Shown piece by piece: positions 53,696 through 62,208 of a DNA stretch of 64,000 bases. The stretch is taken from assembly GCA_021829645.1 (NCBI GenBank), contig JAKBPI010000004.1:1-64000 (forward strand), given 5' to 3'. The stretch comes from Actinomycetes bacterium. GTDB lineage: Bacteria; Actinomycetota; Acidimicrobiia; Acidimicrobiales; Bog-793. Position 1 is the stretch's first letter, and each line of letters starts with the position of its first letter. The position numbers and the translations under genes are program-made. Below the pieces are notes generated by a model. The model searched no databases. It was not told the DNA's origin and saw only the letters and a list, made by a program, of their open reading frames with translations.

Positions 53696-54070
53696 ATGCC
53701 TATCAAAACAGTGACACAAAATTTTTGTGATGTATGCTACAAAGAGTATCCGAATCAGCTGGTTGATGCCACAAGTAAACTTAGATTTACATGGCAGAGT
53801 AAATCGTACGTTATATTGACCTGTGATCAACACACCATAGAAATGGTCGAACAATTTAACAAACTTTTAGCATTTGCTTCACCTGAAGGAAAAGCTCAAC
53901 CCTCACCCAAAACACAAGGGCAATCACAACATGTTATCAAGAACAAGTCTGCATTTTCTTCTTTGTCAGCATCAGAAAAGGATCGCTTTCGCTCTTGGGT
54001 GCACATGCCGAACGCCAGACATATATCCGATGCACGGGTTTACGAATGGATAGCATTAGGAAAACCGTAA
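53696..54070 (+). CDS. Lsr2-like DNA-binding protein, putative Zn-site variant
   Basis: A 124-residue protein from ATG 53696 (GGGAG upstream). The N-terminal half resembles the Lsr2 dimerisation domain (QLVDATSKLRFTWQSKSYVI), and the C-terminal FRSWVHMPNARHISDARVYE resembles the Lsr2 DNA-binding fold ending in EWIAL. It differs by CDVC (Cys11, Cys14) and CDQH (Cys43, His46), a C2-CH pattern able to bind zinc. Lsr2 silences AT-rich foreign DNA. It is flanked by very AT-rich sequence. Assigned by similarity of patterns only. Confidence 0.55.
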   Translation: MPIKTVTQNFCDVCYKEYPNQLVDATSKLRFTWQSKSYVILTCDQHTIEMVEQFNKLLAFASPEGKAQPSPKTQGQSQHVIKNKSAFSSLSASEKDRFRSWVHMPNARHISDARVYEWIALGKP

Positions 54071-54075
54071 CACGA

Positions 54076-54103
54076 TTTTGAGCATACATTTTTGAGCATA
54101 CAT
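54076..54103. repeat. 14-bp tandem repeat, two copies
   Basis: TTTTGAGCATACAT is repeated twice (54076-54089, 54090-54103), just 3' of the Lsr2-like gene. The rest of 54104-54205 is AT-rich with no gene seen. Confidence 0.9.
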
Positions 54104-54205
54104 TCCACTTTCGTTACTTTAGTAATGCTGATGTTTTATAAGCTAATACGTGAAAAAATAAAAATATTTATAATTTATAAATAAAAAAATATACAAAGGA
54201 ATCTT

Positions 54206-55546
54206 TTATTTTTCTGTTGAAAAATATTGACTTACAAATTGTGCCAAGACTCCCGGTAAAGAAAACGATGGGTAAATAGCCGCGGCCACTCCTTCACACA
54301 TAACTATTGCTTTTACCAAAAGAAATAGCTCGGATGGAAAAATTAATTTATACTTATGTCCTACTTTAAACACGTCTAAAAAAAGTGGACCAAGTTTTAT
54401 ATTGCGCAATTCTGTCAACATATAGCTTTTTGTCAGACGTTCCAATTCGTCAATAAATGTGTCCGGTAACTTATCGTCGGCAATTCCTAGGGCAGCTAAT
54501 GCTCGCGCACTGGCTTTCATGTCTAATTTTGTTATCGAGATTGCTATTGCTACGAGATTGTTTAGCATTTTTTCATCAATAGACCCGACCATTCCGAAAT
54601 CGATGAAAGCCAATTTATGGTTTTCGAGTACTAAAATATTTCCAGGATGTGGATCAGCATGGTAAAAACCGTGAATAAACACCATATAAAGGTAGCTTTT
54701 TGTAAAATCGGAAGCAATTCTATAGTTGTCAACTGCGGCGAGCCCCAGTTCTGGCAGTTTGTCTAATGTAACACCGTTAAATTTTTCCAAGACTATCACC
54801 CGCGAAGTGAGGTATTCCCCATAGACTTGAGGAACTTTGACGTCTATTTCTTTCAGTATTGCTAGAAATTTTCTGCAGTTATCTGCTTCGTTCAGATAAT
54901 CAATTTCATGGAGTATAGTCATGGCAAATTCAGCAATAAAACCTTTGATATCAAGACGTTGCAAAATGCCTACGCGGAAGAAATGAAATTTACCTGCATA
55001 TTTTAGAATTGCTAAATCTATGTAAATCTGTTCTCTGACGTTGGGCTTGATGACTTTCACAATGACGTCATCACCGTTTTTGAGAGACGCAGAATGGACT
55101 TGGCCGATTGACGCGCTGGCCAAGGGTGTTTCGTCAAAAGATAAAAATACTTCGTTTATATTTGACCCCAACTCTTGCTCAATGATGGCTTTTATTTTTG
55201 CTGCATTTTCAGGTAAAGCGTGGTCTTGAAGAAGTGATAGAGCTGATATAACGGATTCTGGCAAGATGTCTGCTCTCGTAGAGAGTACTTGAGCCAGTTT
55301 TATGAACGTAGGACCAAGTAGCGAGAACGCCGTTATTAGTCTTATATTCAGTACCTCACGAAAATAACTATTATCGTGAGGTACTGAATATCCTTTGTCG
55401 TCGTGTATTCCTTCTCGGTGATTGTGAGAGGTATTTCGAGTCTTGGTAGCAAGATATTTTGAAAAGAGTTGTTTCTGTTTTAAAAACATTACTCGCAAGT
55501 GTTCAATGGTAATTGCGACAATAAAGATTAAGGTTTGAGTCGTCAT
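54206..55546 (-). CDS. UbiB/AarF (ABC1) family kinase-like protein
   Basis: A 446-residue atypical-kinase family member. After an N-terminal hydrophobic stretch (3-20), the motif FIKLAQVLSTRADILP occupies the family KxGQ position but has Ala instead of Gly. ASASIGQVHSASLKNGDDVI (about 160-180) is the nucleotide-pocket loop. HGFYHADPHPGN and LAFIDFGMVG carry the catalytic and metal residues. Members support quinone synthesis or membrane lipid handling. An 18-bp perfect inverted repeat lies in the coding region. Confidence 0.85.
   Translation of the reverse strand: MTTQTLIFIVAITIEHLRVMFLKQKQLFSKYLATKTRNTSHNHREGIHDDKGYSVPHDNSYFREVLNIRLITAFSLLGPTFIKLAQVLSTRADILPESVISALSLLQDHALPENAAKIKAIIEQELGSNINEVFLSFDETPLASASIGQVHSASLKNGDDVIVKVIKPNVREQIYIDLAILKYAGKFHFFRVGILQRLDIKGFIAEFAMTILHEIDYLNEADNCRKFLAILKEIDVKVPQVYGEYLTSRVIVLEKFNGVTLDKLPELGLAAVDNYRIASDFTKSYLYMVFIHGFYHADPHPGNILVLENHKLAFIDFGMVGSIDEKMLNNLVAIAISITKLDMKASARALAALGIADDKLPDTFIDELERLTKSYMLTELRNIKLGPLFLDVFKVGHKYKLIFPSELFLLVKAIVMCEGVAAAIYPSFSLPGVLAQFVSQYFSTEK
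55344..55391. repeat. 18-bp perfect inverted repeat inside the ubiB-type gene
   Basis: Arms 55344-55361 (ATATTCAGTACCTCACGA) and 55374-55391 are perfect reverse complements around 12 bases. It is in frame and encodes residues near 52-67 of the UbiB-type protein, ahead of the kinase-like core. Such a perfect 18-bp stem in a coding region is rare; it may be a DNA-binding site, recombination site or mRNA structure. Confidence 0.9.
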
Positions 55547-55795
55547 TACCCAGGCAATTTGGATGCTGCGTTTTGTTAAAAGCAGCAGTGTGTGCTGGTA
55601 GCGTGTTTTCTCAATAGAAATAGTTTCCCCTTTTAATTAAAATTCTTTACAAATATCCTAGGCTCTCAATTGTAACAAATGTGGGATTTTTATTTTTGGT
55701 GATCGATCAAGGCTGTGTTCTCAACATAAGAGCGCTTACTGGAGATGGCGAAAAGTTATCAATGGTCATCTAAACCTCAATGAATGACGATGTGT

Positions 55796-55804
55796 TGCTA
55801 TAAT
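55796..55804 (+). promoter_or_regulatory. Extended -10 promoter element upstream of fabD
   Basis: TGCTATAAT (extended -10, TATAAT at 55799-55804) lies 107 bp upstream of the fabD start. No clear -35 is seen, as is usual with extended -10 promoters. The 364-bp gap 55547-55910 holds no gene. Confidence 0.5.
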
Positions 55805-55910
55805 CGGCATACTGGCATTTAGTAGTTCATATTCACTGACGCTTTAGCGCTCAGAGGGTAAAATATATATAAGTTGCAAAATTTTTTGATTTCGGAAGGA
55901 GTTTGACCGT

Positions 55911-57134
55911 TTGCTAGCTTTCACCTTTCCAGGACAAGGTTCGCAAAAACCCGCAATGGGTTCTGCATGGGTTGACCATCCTTCTTTTGAATTAGCTCAT
56001 TTAGCTGCAGACATACTCTCAAGAGATATTCCAGGTCTGCTTTTGCATGCTGACGAAGGAGAACTAAAACAAACCGAGAATTCTCAGACGGCCACTTTTG
56101 TGCTTTCCCTGGTCGTATTGGATGCGATCGAACGTTTGGGACTTGAACCTACAATGGTGGCGGGTCATAGTCTCGGGGAATATACCGCTCTGACCGCAGC
56201 AGGTGCTTTGTCGTTTGAAGATGGCGTGAGACTGGTGGGAGAACGCAGTGCGGCAATGGCAGATGCAGCGTACAATCAACCCGGCTCTATGACGGCTTTG
56301 TTGGGAATCAGCGATGAAGATGCCCAGATTGCCTGCAATATGGCAGAGGGGAACGTATGGCTAGCCAATATGAACTCACCCGGTCAAGTTGTGGTATCTG
56401 GCGACGAAGATACTTTAAAAAAAGTAGCCGAGCTAGCCAAACAGATGGGGGCAAAAAAAGTAATTCCGCTACCGGTAAGCGGAGCATTCCACTCCCCTTT
56501 CATGGAGTCGGCCAGGGAGAGATTGCGTAAAGCTCTTGCTGAGGTGTCTTTTCGTAACGCATCACCGGAGGTTGTCACCAATATTGACGCGAAGCCTCAC
56601 TTCAAAGCAGAAGAGTGGCCTCGTGTTCTCTCGGCGCAGCTGTGTTCGCCTGTGAGGTGGCACCAGAGCTTAACCGAGCTCTACTCGCGCGGTATGAGAA
56701 CATTTATTGAAATAGGTCCAGGCAGTGTCTTGACGGGTCTTGCAAAAAAAACTTTGCAAAATACCGATGAACCTATACTGGCTCTTAATGTTTCTATACC
56801 TTCCGATCTTGAAAACTTGCTGGAAAGACTCTCCGGACAACAGATTACCGAAAAAAATGCAAACCCGTCTCTCTATACGATGACGGAGAGGCTTGTCGTC
56901 TCGCCAGGTGTAGGGCGTTTTAAGGCAGCTGAGCATCTATTGGAAACTTTGCCAAAACTCACTCAGGACGAGAATCACCTGATTGAAATATCAGCCGGTG
57001 ATCTAATAGGTTGGAGTGGCGAACAAGAAATCAGAACCCCATTTTCTGGCATTTTACACGGAATTTTAGTTCTTGAAGGAGAGCGCTTGGTAGCCGGACA
57101 GCCTGTTGCTTGGTTGCGGTCAACCGACGTTTGA
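55911..57134 (+). CDS. fabD: Malonyl-CoA:ACP transacylase with C-terminal biotinyl-like domain
   Basis: A 407-residue protein. Residues 1-300 are FabD: FPGQGSQKPAMG, the catalytic AGHSLGEYTAL (Ser near 87), GAFHSPFM (catalytic His), IEIGPGSVLTGL. Residues about 325-405 resemble a biotinyl/lipoyl barrel: VVSPGVGRFKA, then GDLIGWSGEQEIRTPFSGIL and LVAGQPVAWLR. The usual attachment Lys in a Met-Lys pair is missing. FabD transfers malonyl to ACP for fatty acid synthesis. TTG start with GGAAGGAG before it. Two weak hairpins (TGTCTT/AAGACA) follow in the 226-bp gap. Confidence 0.9.
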   Translation: MLAFTFPGQGSQKPAMGSAWVDHPSFELAHLAADILSRDIPGLLLHADEGELKQTENSQTATFVLSLVVLDAIERLGLEPTMVAGHSLGEYTALTAAGALSFEDGVRLVGERSAAMADAAYNQPGSMTALLGISDEDAQIACNMAEGNVWLANMNSPGQVVVSGDEDTLKKVAELAKQMGAKKVIPLPVSGAFHSPFMESARERLRKALAEVSFRNASPEVVTNIDAKPHFKAEEWPRVLSAQLCSPVRWHQSLTELYSRGMRTFIEIGPGSVLTGLAKKTLQNTDEPILALNVSIPSDLENLLERLSGQQITEKNANPSLYTMTERLVVSPGVGRFKAAEHLLETLPKLTQDENHLIEISAGDLIGWSGEQEIRTPFSGILHGILVLEGERLVAGQPVAWLRSTDV

Positions 57135-57360
57135 TCCATTCCTCCGGTGAGCTGAATTTTTTAATCACACATCTGTCTTGTCGTAAAGACACAGCGCTAA
57201 ATTGAGTTATTTTCCGTCAAGTGTGTCTTGAAATTGTAAGACATTTCTAGTTTTGGCTTCAGCTTGTTTTAAAACTTTTTATAATGCTCTCCTGAATATG
57301 GAGTTTGAATATCAAAGGCAGTCATTGAATGGTGTCTATGGAAAGTTATCGACAAAAGAG

Positions 57361-57434
57361 TGGGCCGTACAGGATTTGAACCTGTGACCACTTGCGTGTC
57401 ATGCAAGTGCGCTACCAGACTGCGCCAACGGCCC
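57361..57434 (-). tRNA. tRNA-Val (GAC)
   Basis: On the minus strand: acceptor GGGCCGT/ACGGCCC with discriminator A, D-arm GGCGCAGTCTGGTAGCGC, anticodon stem CTTGC/GCAAG with loop ATGACAC giving GAC, and T-arm CAGGTTCAAATCCTG. 74 nt including discriminator. CCA is not encoded. The 57435-57689 flank (255 bp) shows no gene. Confidence 0.95.
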
Positions 57435-57689
57435 ATATGATTATCAACTACAATAGCATTGAGATCGTGCCAAGAAGAAAATATTATATATTTTTACGGC
57501 TATACAGGTGAACATTAGAATTCGTTATACTCCGTAATGATTTAACTTTTTCTGATCCTACCCGGCATTACTTAGACACCCGATAAGAGGATAAACTATC
57601 GCAGAAAGGATATATATAGTAAAATTATTGCTACTACAACAAAAAAAGGTTTACTTAATAAATTCAGATTGAGGCAGTTAGCAGAGTAA

Positions 57690-58400
57690 TGGATCTGCAA
57701 CAGAGGTGTCATACACTATGCCCCAGCACCCTCTCACTGAACACCGTCATATGTGAAATTCTACATACTAGACAGCCTTTGATTCATGGTGAAGTAGATA
57801 ATCTTTCATCTATTCTGGTGTTAGGTATCAAATTGCTGAATGGATTCCTTTACATATGGATAGATAGCTTCAGTCTGCAAATCTGAAAAGAAGCTTTCGG
57901 CTACTTAATTATCAAAGCACCAACCAGTTTTTCACCAGATTGACGTGATGAAAAGTTACGGTCTAATAAGTCCTTGGTCCGGTCAATGTAGTCTTTGTGT
58001 TAATAGCCACTATTTTAGCTCAATCATTTTCTTTCTAGTAGTTCCTCCGGAGATCAACTAGCCCTTATCAAACAATGCTACCTAAGCTTTCTAGCCCGTA
58101 GTAGATAGCATGAGATTTATTAAATATTCTTTCAATTCGGTATCACAACGCAATGGAGCTTTAGTCGATTACATTTCCATCTATAGTACGTTGATCCGTA
58201 TATCTCAAGAGCATTTAACATCATGTCTAACTGAAACGTTTTGCTGAAATCTGTAATGAATTTTACCTTCTCGACGACTGCTGTATATTTGTAAAGTAGG
58301 CGCTTGCTTTTTTAGAAGTCATTTTCTTGTTTTGGTTCGTTATGGCTCTTTCAAGGAGTTTCATCTTTTCAAAAGCTTTAAATGAATCCGGTTCGTCAAT
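57690..58400 (-). pseudogene. Decayed IS3-type transposase remnant
   Basis: Minus-strand fragments in several frames: a coiled-coil segment EKMKLLERAITNQNKKMTSK, then DRTKDLLDRNFSSRQSGEKL (like the NRxFxxxxPNxxWVGD block), and ESFFSDLQTEAIYPYVKESI (like the AESFF block). Many stops break the frames. Assigned as an IS3-family OrfB relic by order of blocks; no terminal repeats seen. Confidence 0.55.
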
Positions 58401-58625
58401 GCTTGATTGACGTTTGTTGTAAGGTATTACCCGGTTCATAAGTCGTCGAATTAATCCCTAAATCAACTGCTCGGTTTTTAACTGATTTGACAGATGTTTT
58501 CTGGTACTGAATTACGTCATCTTTATATGCTGAACTCTATTAATTTTAGCACCCATTGACTTTTCTCCTTTTTTGAATCATAGGATTCTCTTGTTAGTTA
58601 TTTCAATTATGGGTACTAGGGCAGA

Positions 58626-58808
58626 TTACCAAAGGATTGGGATTACGAAACTAAACAATCACGAGCCAAGACCATTAAATCCCTTGGTTATGTCGATCAA
58701 CCAGCAAAGGACTTTACCAATTCAAGAGCTCATTTCGAAAAGGTAGCCAGTATTTCATTAACTAAAAAGCAGGAATTGTGGAATAAATCGGTACCTACTT
58801 GGTCTTAG
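58626..58808 (+). pseudogene. Transposase fragment (IS4/IS1634-like N-terminus)
   Basis: A short plus-strand frame reads SRAKTIKSLGYVDQPAKDFT, then NSRAHFEKV and a short basic tail before a stop. It resembles the N-terminal region of IS1634-type transposases, with the LGYxDxxxKxxxDPxxHF pattern. The rest of the gene is absent; the stop is only 16 bp from the glycosyltransferase gene that converges on it. The stretch 58401-58625 shows nothing recognisable. Confidence 0.45.
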
Positions 58809-58823
58809 AGAATTTCATTTAAC

Positions 58824-59615
58824 TTAGGAAATTTTTCTACTTCTCCTAATTCTTATGGCATCTCTGATTAATTTTGCACTATCAATTAACTTGACGCGAG
58901 AGTCACCTACAGCGGTTATAGTAGTTGGCTCTTCAAGGATCTTTAGCCCCCCGTGTTTATATGCAATATGCAATACCTCGGCAGGAGTTGCGTAACCGTT
59001 TGTTTTCGATTGGTTAACCCAAATATTAAAAATAGATTGGTTAAATGCCATTGCGCCAGCCAATGGATCGGTTGCTCCAGTGGGTGCTATAAAATTAAAT
59101 AGCCGTTGGGCAATCGGGTGTGCGATATCTCGCCAATTTATAGAGTGGTCTCCGCTTGAAATACTTTTAACAACTTTTATGGGATGTCTTAATTCTTCTA
59201 AGCTTGAACTTAGGATACGTTTAGCTATAGCAATATCAGCACCTTCTTGAACGCTAGATATAAGTTGTTGTATTGATTGCGTAGAGTATTGACCATCGGC
59301 ATCTGCAAAGGCAATAGTAAGGTTTGAGTAATCAGTATATTTTGCCATAACTTCTCGAACACCGCTTCTTATGGCCGCACCTTTGCCCATATTGTGAGTA
59401 TGAGAATAAACGTGCCAACCGTTTTCTATGGCTAGTTCTGCTGTTCCGTCATTAGAGCCATCATCAACTACAATACCTAGAAACCTGCCGGGATACTCAT
59501 TGCTAAATGATTCAGCTATGCTAGTTAAATTAGCCCTAAAGGGATCGCCATTTAGTCTTGTAGCTTCCCTGTATGCAGGTAAGACTATAGCCACCTCTAG
59601 GTTTTGCATGTTCAT
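58824..59615 (-). CDS. GT2-family glycosyltransferase (dolichyl-phosphate glucosyltransferase-like)
   Basis: A 263-residue GT2 enzyme from ATG 59615 (TAGGA upstream; an in-frame ATG at 59711 would add 32 residues). EVAIVLPAYREATRLNG starts the fold. VVDDGSNDGTAEL, HNMGKGAAIRSGV and FADADGQYS (metal-binding DxD region) match polyprenyl-phosphate sugar synthases of the Alg5 type. TDPLAGAMAF is in the second half. It could charge a lipid carrier for a GT-C enzyme. It is the only intact gene in the IS graveyard. Confidence 0.8.
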   Translation of the reverse strand: MNMQNLEVAIVLPAYREATRLNGDPFRANLTSIAESFSNEYPGRFLGIVVDDGSNDGTAELAIENGWHVYSHTHNMGKGAAIRSGVREVMAKYTDYSNLTIAFADADGQYSTQSIQQLISSVQEGADIAIAKRILSSSLEELRHPIKVVKSISSGDHSINWRDIAHPIAQRLFNFIAPTGATDPLAGAMAFNQSIFNIWVNQSKTNGYATPAEVLHIAYKHGGLKILEEPTTITAVGDSRVKLIDSAKLIRDAIRIRRSRKIS

Positions 59616-60403
59616 AAGTCCTATTATATTCCGACTTTGGCACTTAAACCAAAGAAAACGCCTCATTATCAAGTGTGGGTAGATACTGAGGTTACCCAGA
59701 AAAATAGACACTCAAGTTATGCACGGCACTTAGTCCGTAGCCGGGAGTTATCTGGACTCATACAATCTGTGTGCCGTTGACGTCTTGTAGTGTTATAAAA
59801 ACGGATATATTTCATAACTCCTGTTTTTAGTTCATCAATTGTCGAAAAGCTATGACGGTAATAGTATTCATGCTTAAAAATAGATCAAAATGATTCTGTG
59901 TGGCGTGATCATAATACGAATTCACTGTCCCCCCTGTCAGCCTTGATTAGGACAGTTCTCCACTAGAAATATCAGAGCAATGAGGGGATAAAGGACAGGG
60001 ACAATAAAGACAGACAACAACGAAATAACCATGACATCGGACTCGAACCAGAAATACCACTACTAGAGCCGGGAAGGAAGCCGAGTTTCCTAGGACTTTC
60101 AACGTCGAGCTGTGGCTTACTATGAATCCTAACAGAAGATGGGTCACGCGGAGGATCTAAGGAGAAGCGTATTAACTCATCTCCTTAGAGCGGGTGAATC
60201 ACCAAGACTTGGAGAAAGCCTATTACCCGGTTGTACGTGAAAATACACACTAAAGGCTCGTGTGGGTCAACTATAAGCATGAACTTATGCGAGTAAATAC
60301 CGTTATTGAGGTCTAAAAAAGTATCAGCACTTCTAGAAAACTTGTCGCTACCTCAGCCATGAATGGGGTAATAAGAGATCCCATAAGAGAACTCTCTCCG
60401 ACG
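59616..60403. other. Non-coding stretch, probable decayed insertion-sequence DNA
   Basis: No convincing gene is seen on either strand. Frames are short and broken. The stretch leads into the transposase remnant at 60404, so part of it is probably its degraded upstream end; sequence similarity cannot show this by eye. Confidence 0.5.
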
Positions 60404-60800
60404 ATCCCAATCACAAAAGCAGCGGAACCATTGGGAGTTTCAAGGTCTTTGGCTTACTACCGGCTAGTCCCAAAAGAGTACCACCACAAATAAGAGCTTC
60501 TTCTATCTATATGTGATTATCGACCTCTGCAGCCGCTTTATGTCTGGGTGGTGTCTGGAAGTCGTTGAAGATAAAGACCTGACACGAGAACTCTTTGAAA
60601 AGACCTGCCAAAACCAGGGGCTTTGACAGTGCACTAGACAACGGTCCCCGGATGAGATCTGATGCAATGAAGAAGTTCTATCTATTGCCGGTATTACAAA
60701 AAGTAGGTCCGGACCACAGATATCGAACGACAACCCTATTCGGAAGCACTTTCTAAGACCACAAAGTATGTTTCTAGCTATCCCGGATCATTGAAGAGGT
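60404..60800 (+). pseudogene. Decayed IS3-type DDE transposase remnant
   Basis: Plus-strand pieces in shifted frames: KAAEPLGVSRSLAYYRL (OrfB N-terminal helix-turn-helix), FYLYVIIDLCSRFMSGW with EVVEDKDLTRELFEKTCQ (first catalytic Asp region), DNGPRMRSDAMKKF and GITKSRSGPQISNDNP (second Asp and downstream). The order matches OrfB, but internal sequence is deleted between the first two blocks. It breaks off where the 45-bp shared segment starts. Confidence 0.75.
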
Positions 60801-60845
60801 GAGCCTCCCCAATATTGGTAGACACATCTTTATCACGTACATACA
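60801..60845. repeat. 45-bp IS-flanking sequence, second copy
   Basis: Apparently identical to 793-837. It lies between the transposase remnant ending at about 60800 and the left inverted repeat at 60846. The repeat unit starts sharply here: the bases before it differ from those before 793 except for one T. Confidence 0.85.
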
Positions 60846-61993
60846 TGTCAAGGTCCCTATATTCTGGACATGTTGTCAAAATTGAGACAGAGAACAGAAT
60901 TGGAGGGTACAGATGGCACAAGGAAAACATGTTAGTGTCGAGACAAAAGCAGAGATTGTCCGAAGAATTCGTGATGATGGGATGAGTGTGCGAGATGTTG
61001 CAGAGCCTACGAACTAGCACGGCAACCATTTACTATTGGCTCAAAGATACCGTCGTGGATAACAATACAAACCTCATCCTTGAGAACAAACGGCTCAAGA
61101 AAGAAAATGAACAGTTGTATGGATGTTAGGAGAGCTACCGAGAAATGAGCGCCCAAAAAGATAGCCATTCCAGAAGAGGTCGAACCAAGGGCAGAAGCAC
61201 TTCACTGAAGTAGTAGGCCTGACTAGATCTACGACATACACAACACGACAGAAAGCACGAGATACTGAAAGTATTGCAGCATTGCTCGCCGTCCACGATG
61301 ACCATCCATTGTATGGTGTTCGTCGGTTATCCATTGAGCTTGGATAAAGTCTCAACAAAGTACGACGCATTGCTGTCAGGTTGGGCTTGTTATCCAATAC
61401 CCAATGAAGAAGCACAAATACAGTCATGCTGCACCAGAGAGATTGCCGTCCCTTGGAATATTCTGGGAAGGTTTGCAACCTTTGAGAACGAGGCGTGAAC
61501 ACAAGACGATATGAGCTATGTAGGGATGACGATGGTATTACCTTCGATGGTGGTGGATCTTGCGAACGCGACAGATTATTGGATAGTCATTTGGTGAACG
61601 CCACACGAGCGATTTGACGTACCGAGCACTGATGGATGGATTGAGCAAATACCCCGCTTTGAGTATTGTGCATTCGGACCAAGGAAGTGAATACTTGAGG
61701 AACAGCACAGTAAGTTCTATTCATCCCATAATATCTAGTTGTCGTGCAGTAAGAAAGTAAGCCCATGGCAGAACGGATACATAAAACGGTTCTTTTTGAA
61801 ACCTTCAAGAGGAGCTTGGTGCTTTGTCTACGTATCCAGATGTCGCTTATCTGCTTGAAGGGATTGCCTTGAAGGTCTTTTATTACAACAACCGACGCAT
61901 TCACACCGCACCTAGGACCGCTCCTCGTGCGTATACTGACGCCCACCCCAATCCCAAATTAGATACCCTGTCTATTTTTTAGGGACCTTGACA
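60846..61993 (+). mobile_element. IS3-type insertion sequence, copy 2 (degenerate)
   Basis: Same length, orientation, inverted repeats and, as far as can be read, the same bases as the copy at 838-1985, at a constant offset of 60008 bp. Right-hand flank is CCTCCT, against ATCTAT at copy 1. No target-site duplication is visible. Together the copies bracket about 59 kb in direct orientation. Confidence 0.9.
60913..61982 (+). pseudogene. IS3-family transposase, same frameshifts as copy 1
   Basis: Carries the same premature TAG after VRDVAE, the same stop after HPLYGVRRLSIELG and the same broken C-terminal frame as 905-1974. Shared lesions show that the copies separated after the transposase died. 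Confidence 0.88.
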
Positions 61994-62208
61994 CCTCCTG
62001 TGGTCCATAGATGTCTTGGACAAAAGAGATCGATGTTAGTAGTGTGAAGACCTAACCTGGGAGTATTGAAGACGGCTAGAACTATATTTTTTCTTAAAAT
62101 ATTTAACTCAAATTGTATTTTAAATTTCAAATAAATAATATTTTTTGAAGTCACCTTTATATAAGTTCAAACTAAACTTATATAAACCTTGGGGGAAGAT
62201 AATTGGAC

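Noticed and set aside
57689-57886. Short plus-strand open frame
   Set aside because: It lies over a minus-strand transposase relic and has no ribosome-binding site or recognisable family.
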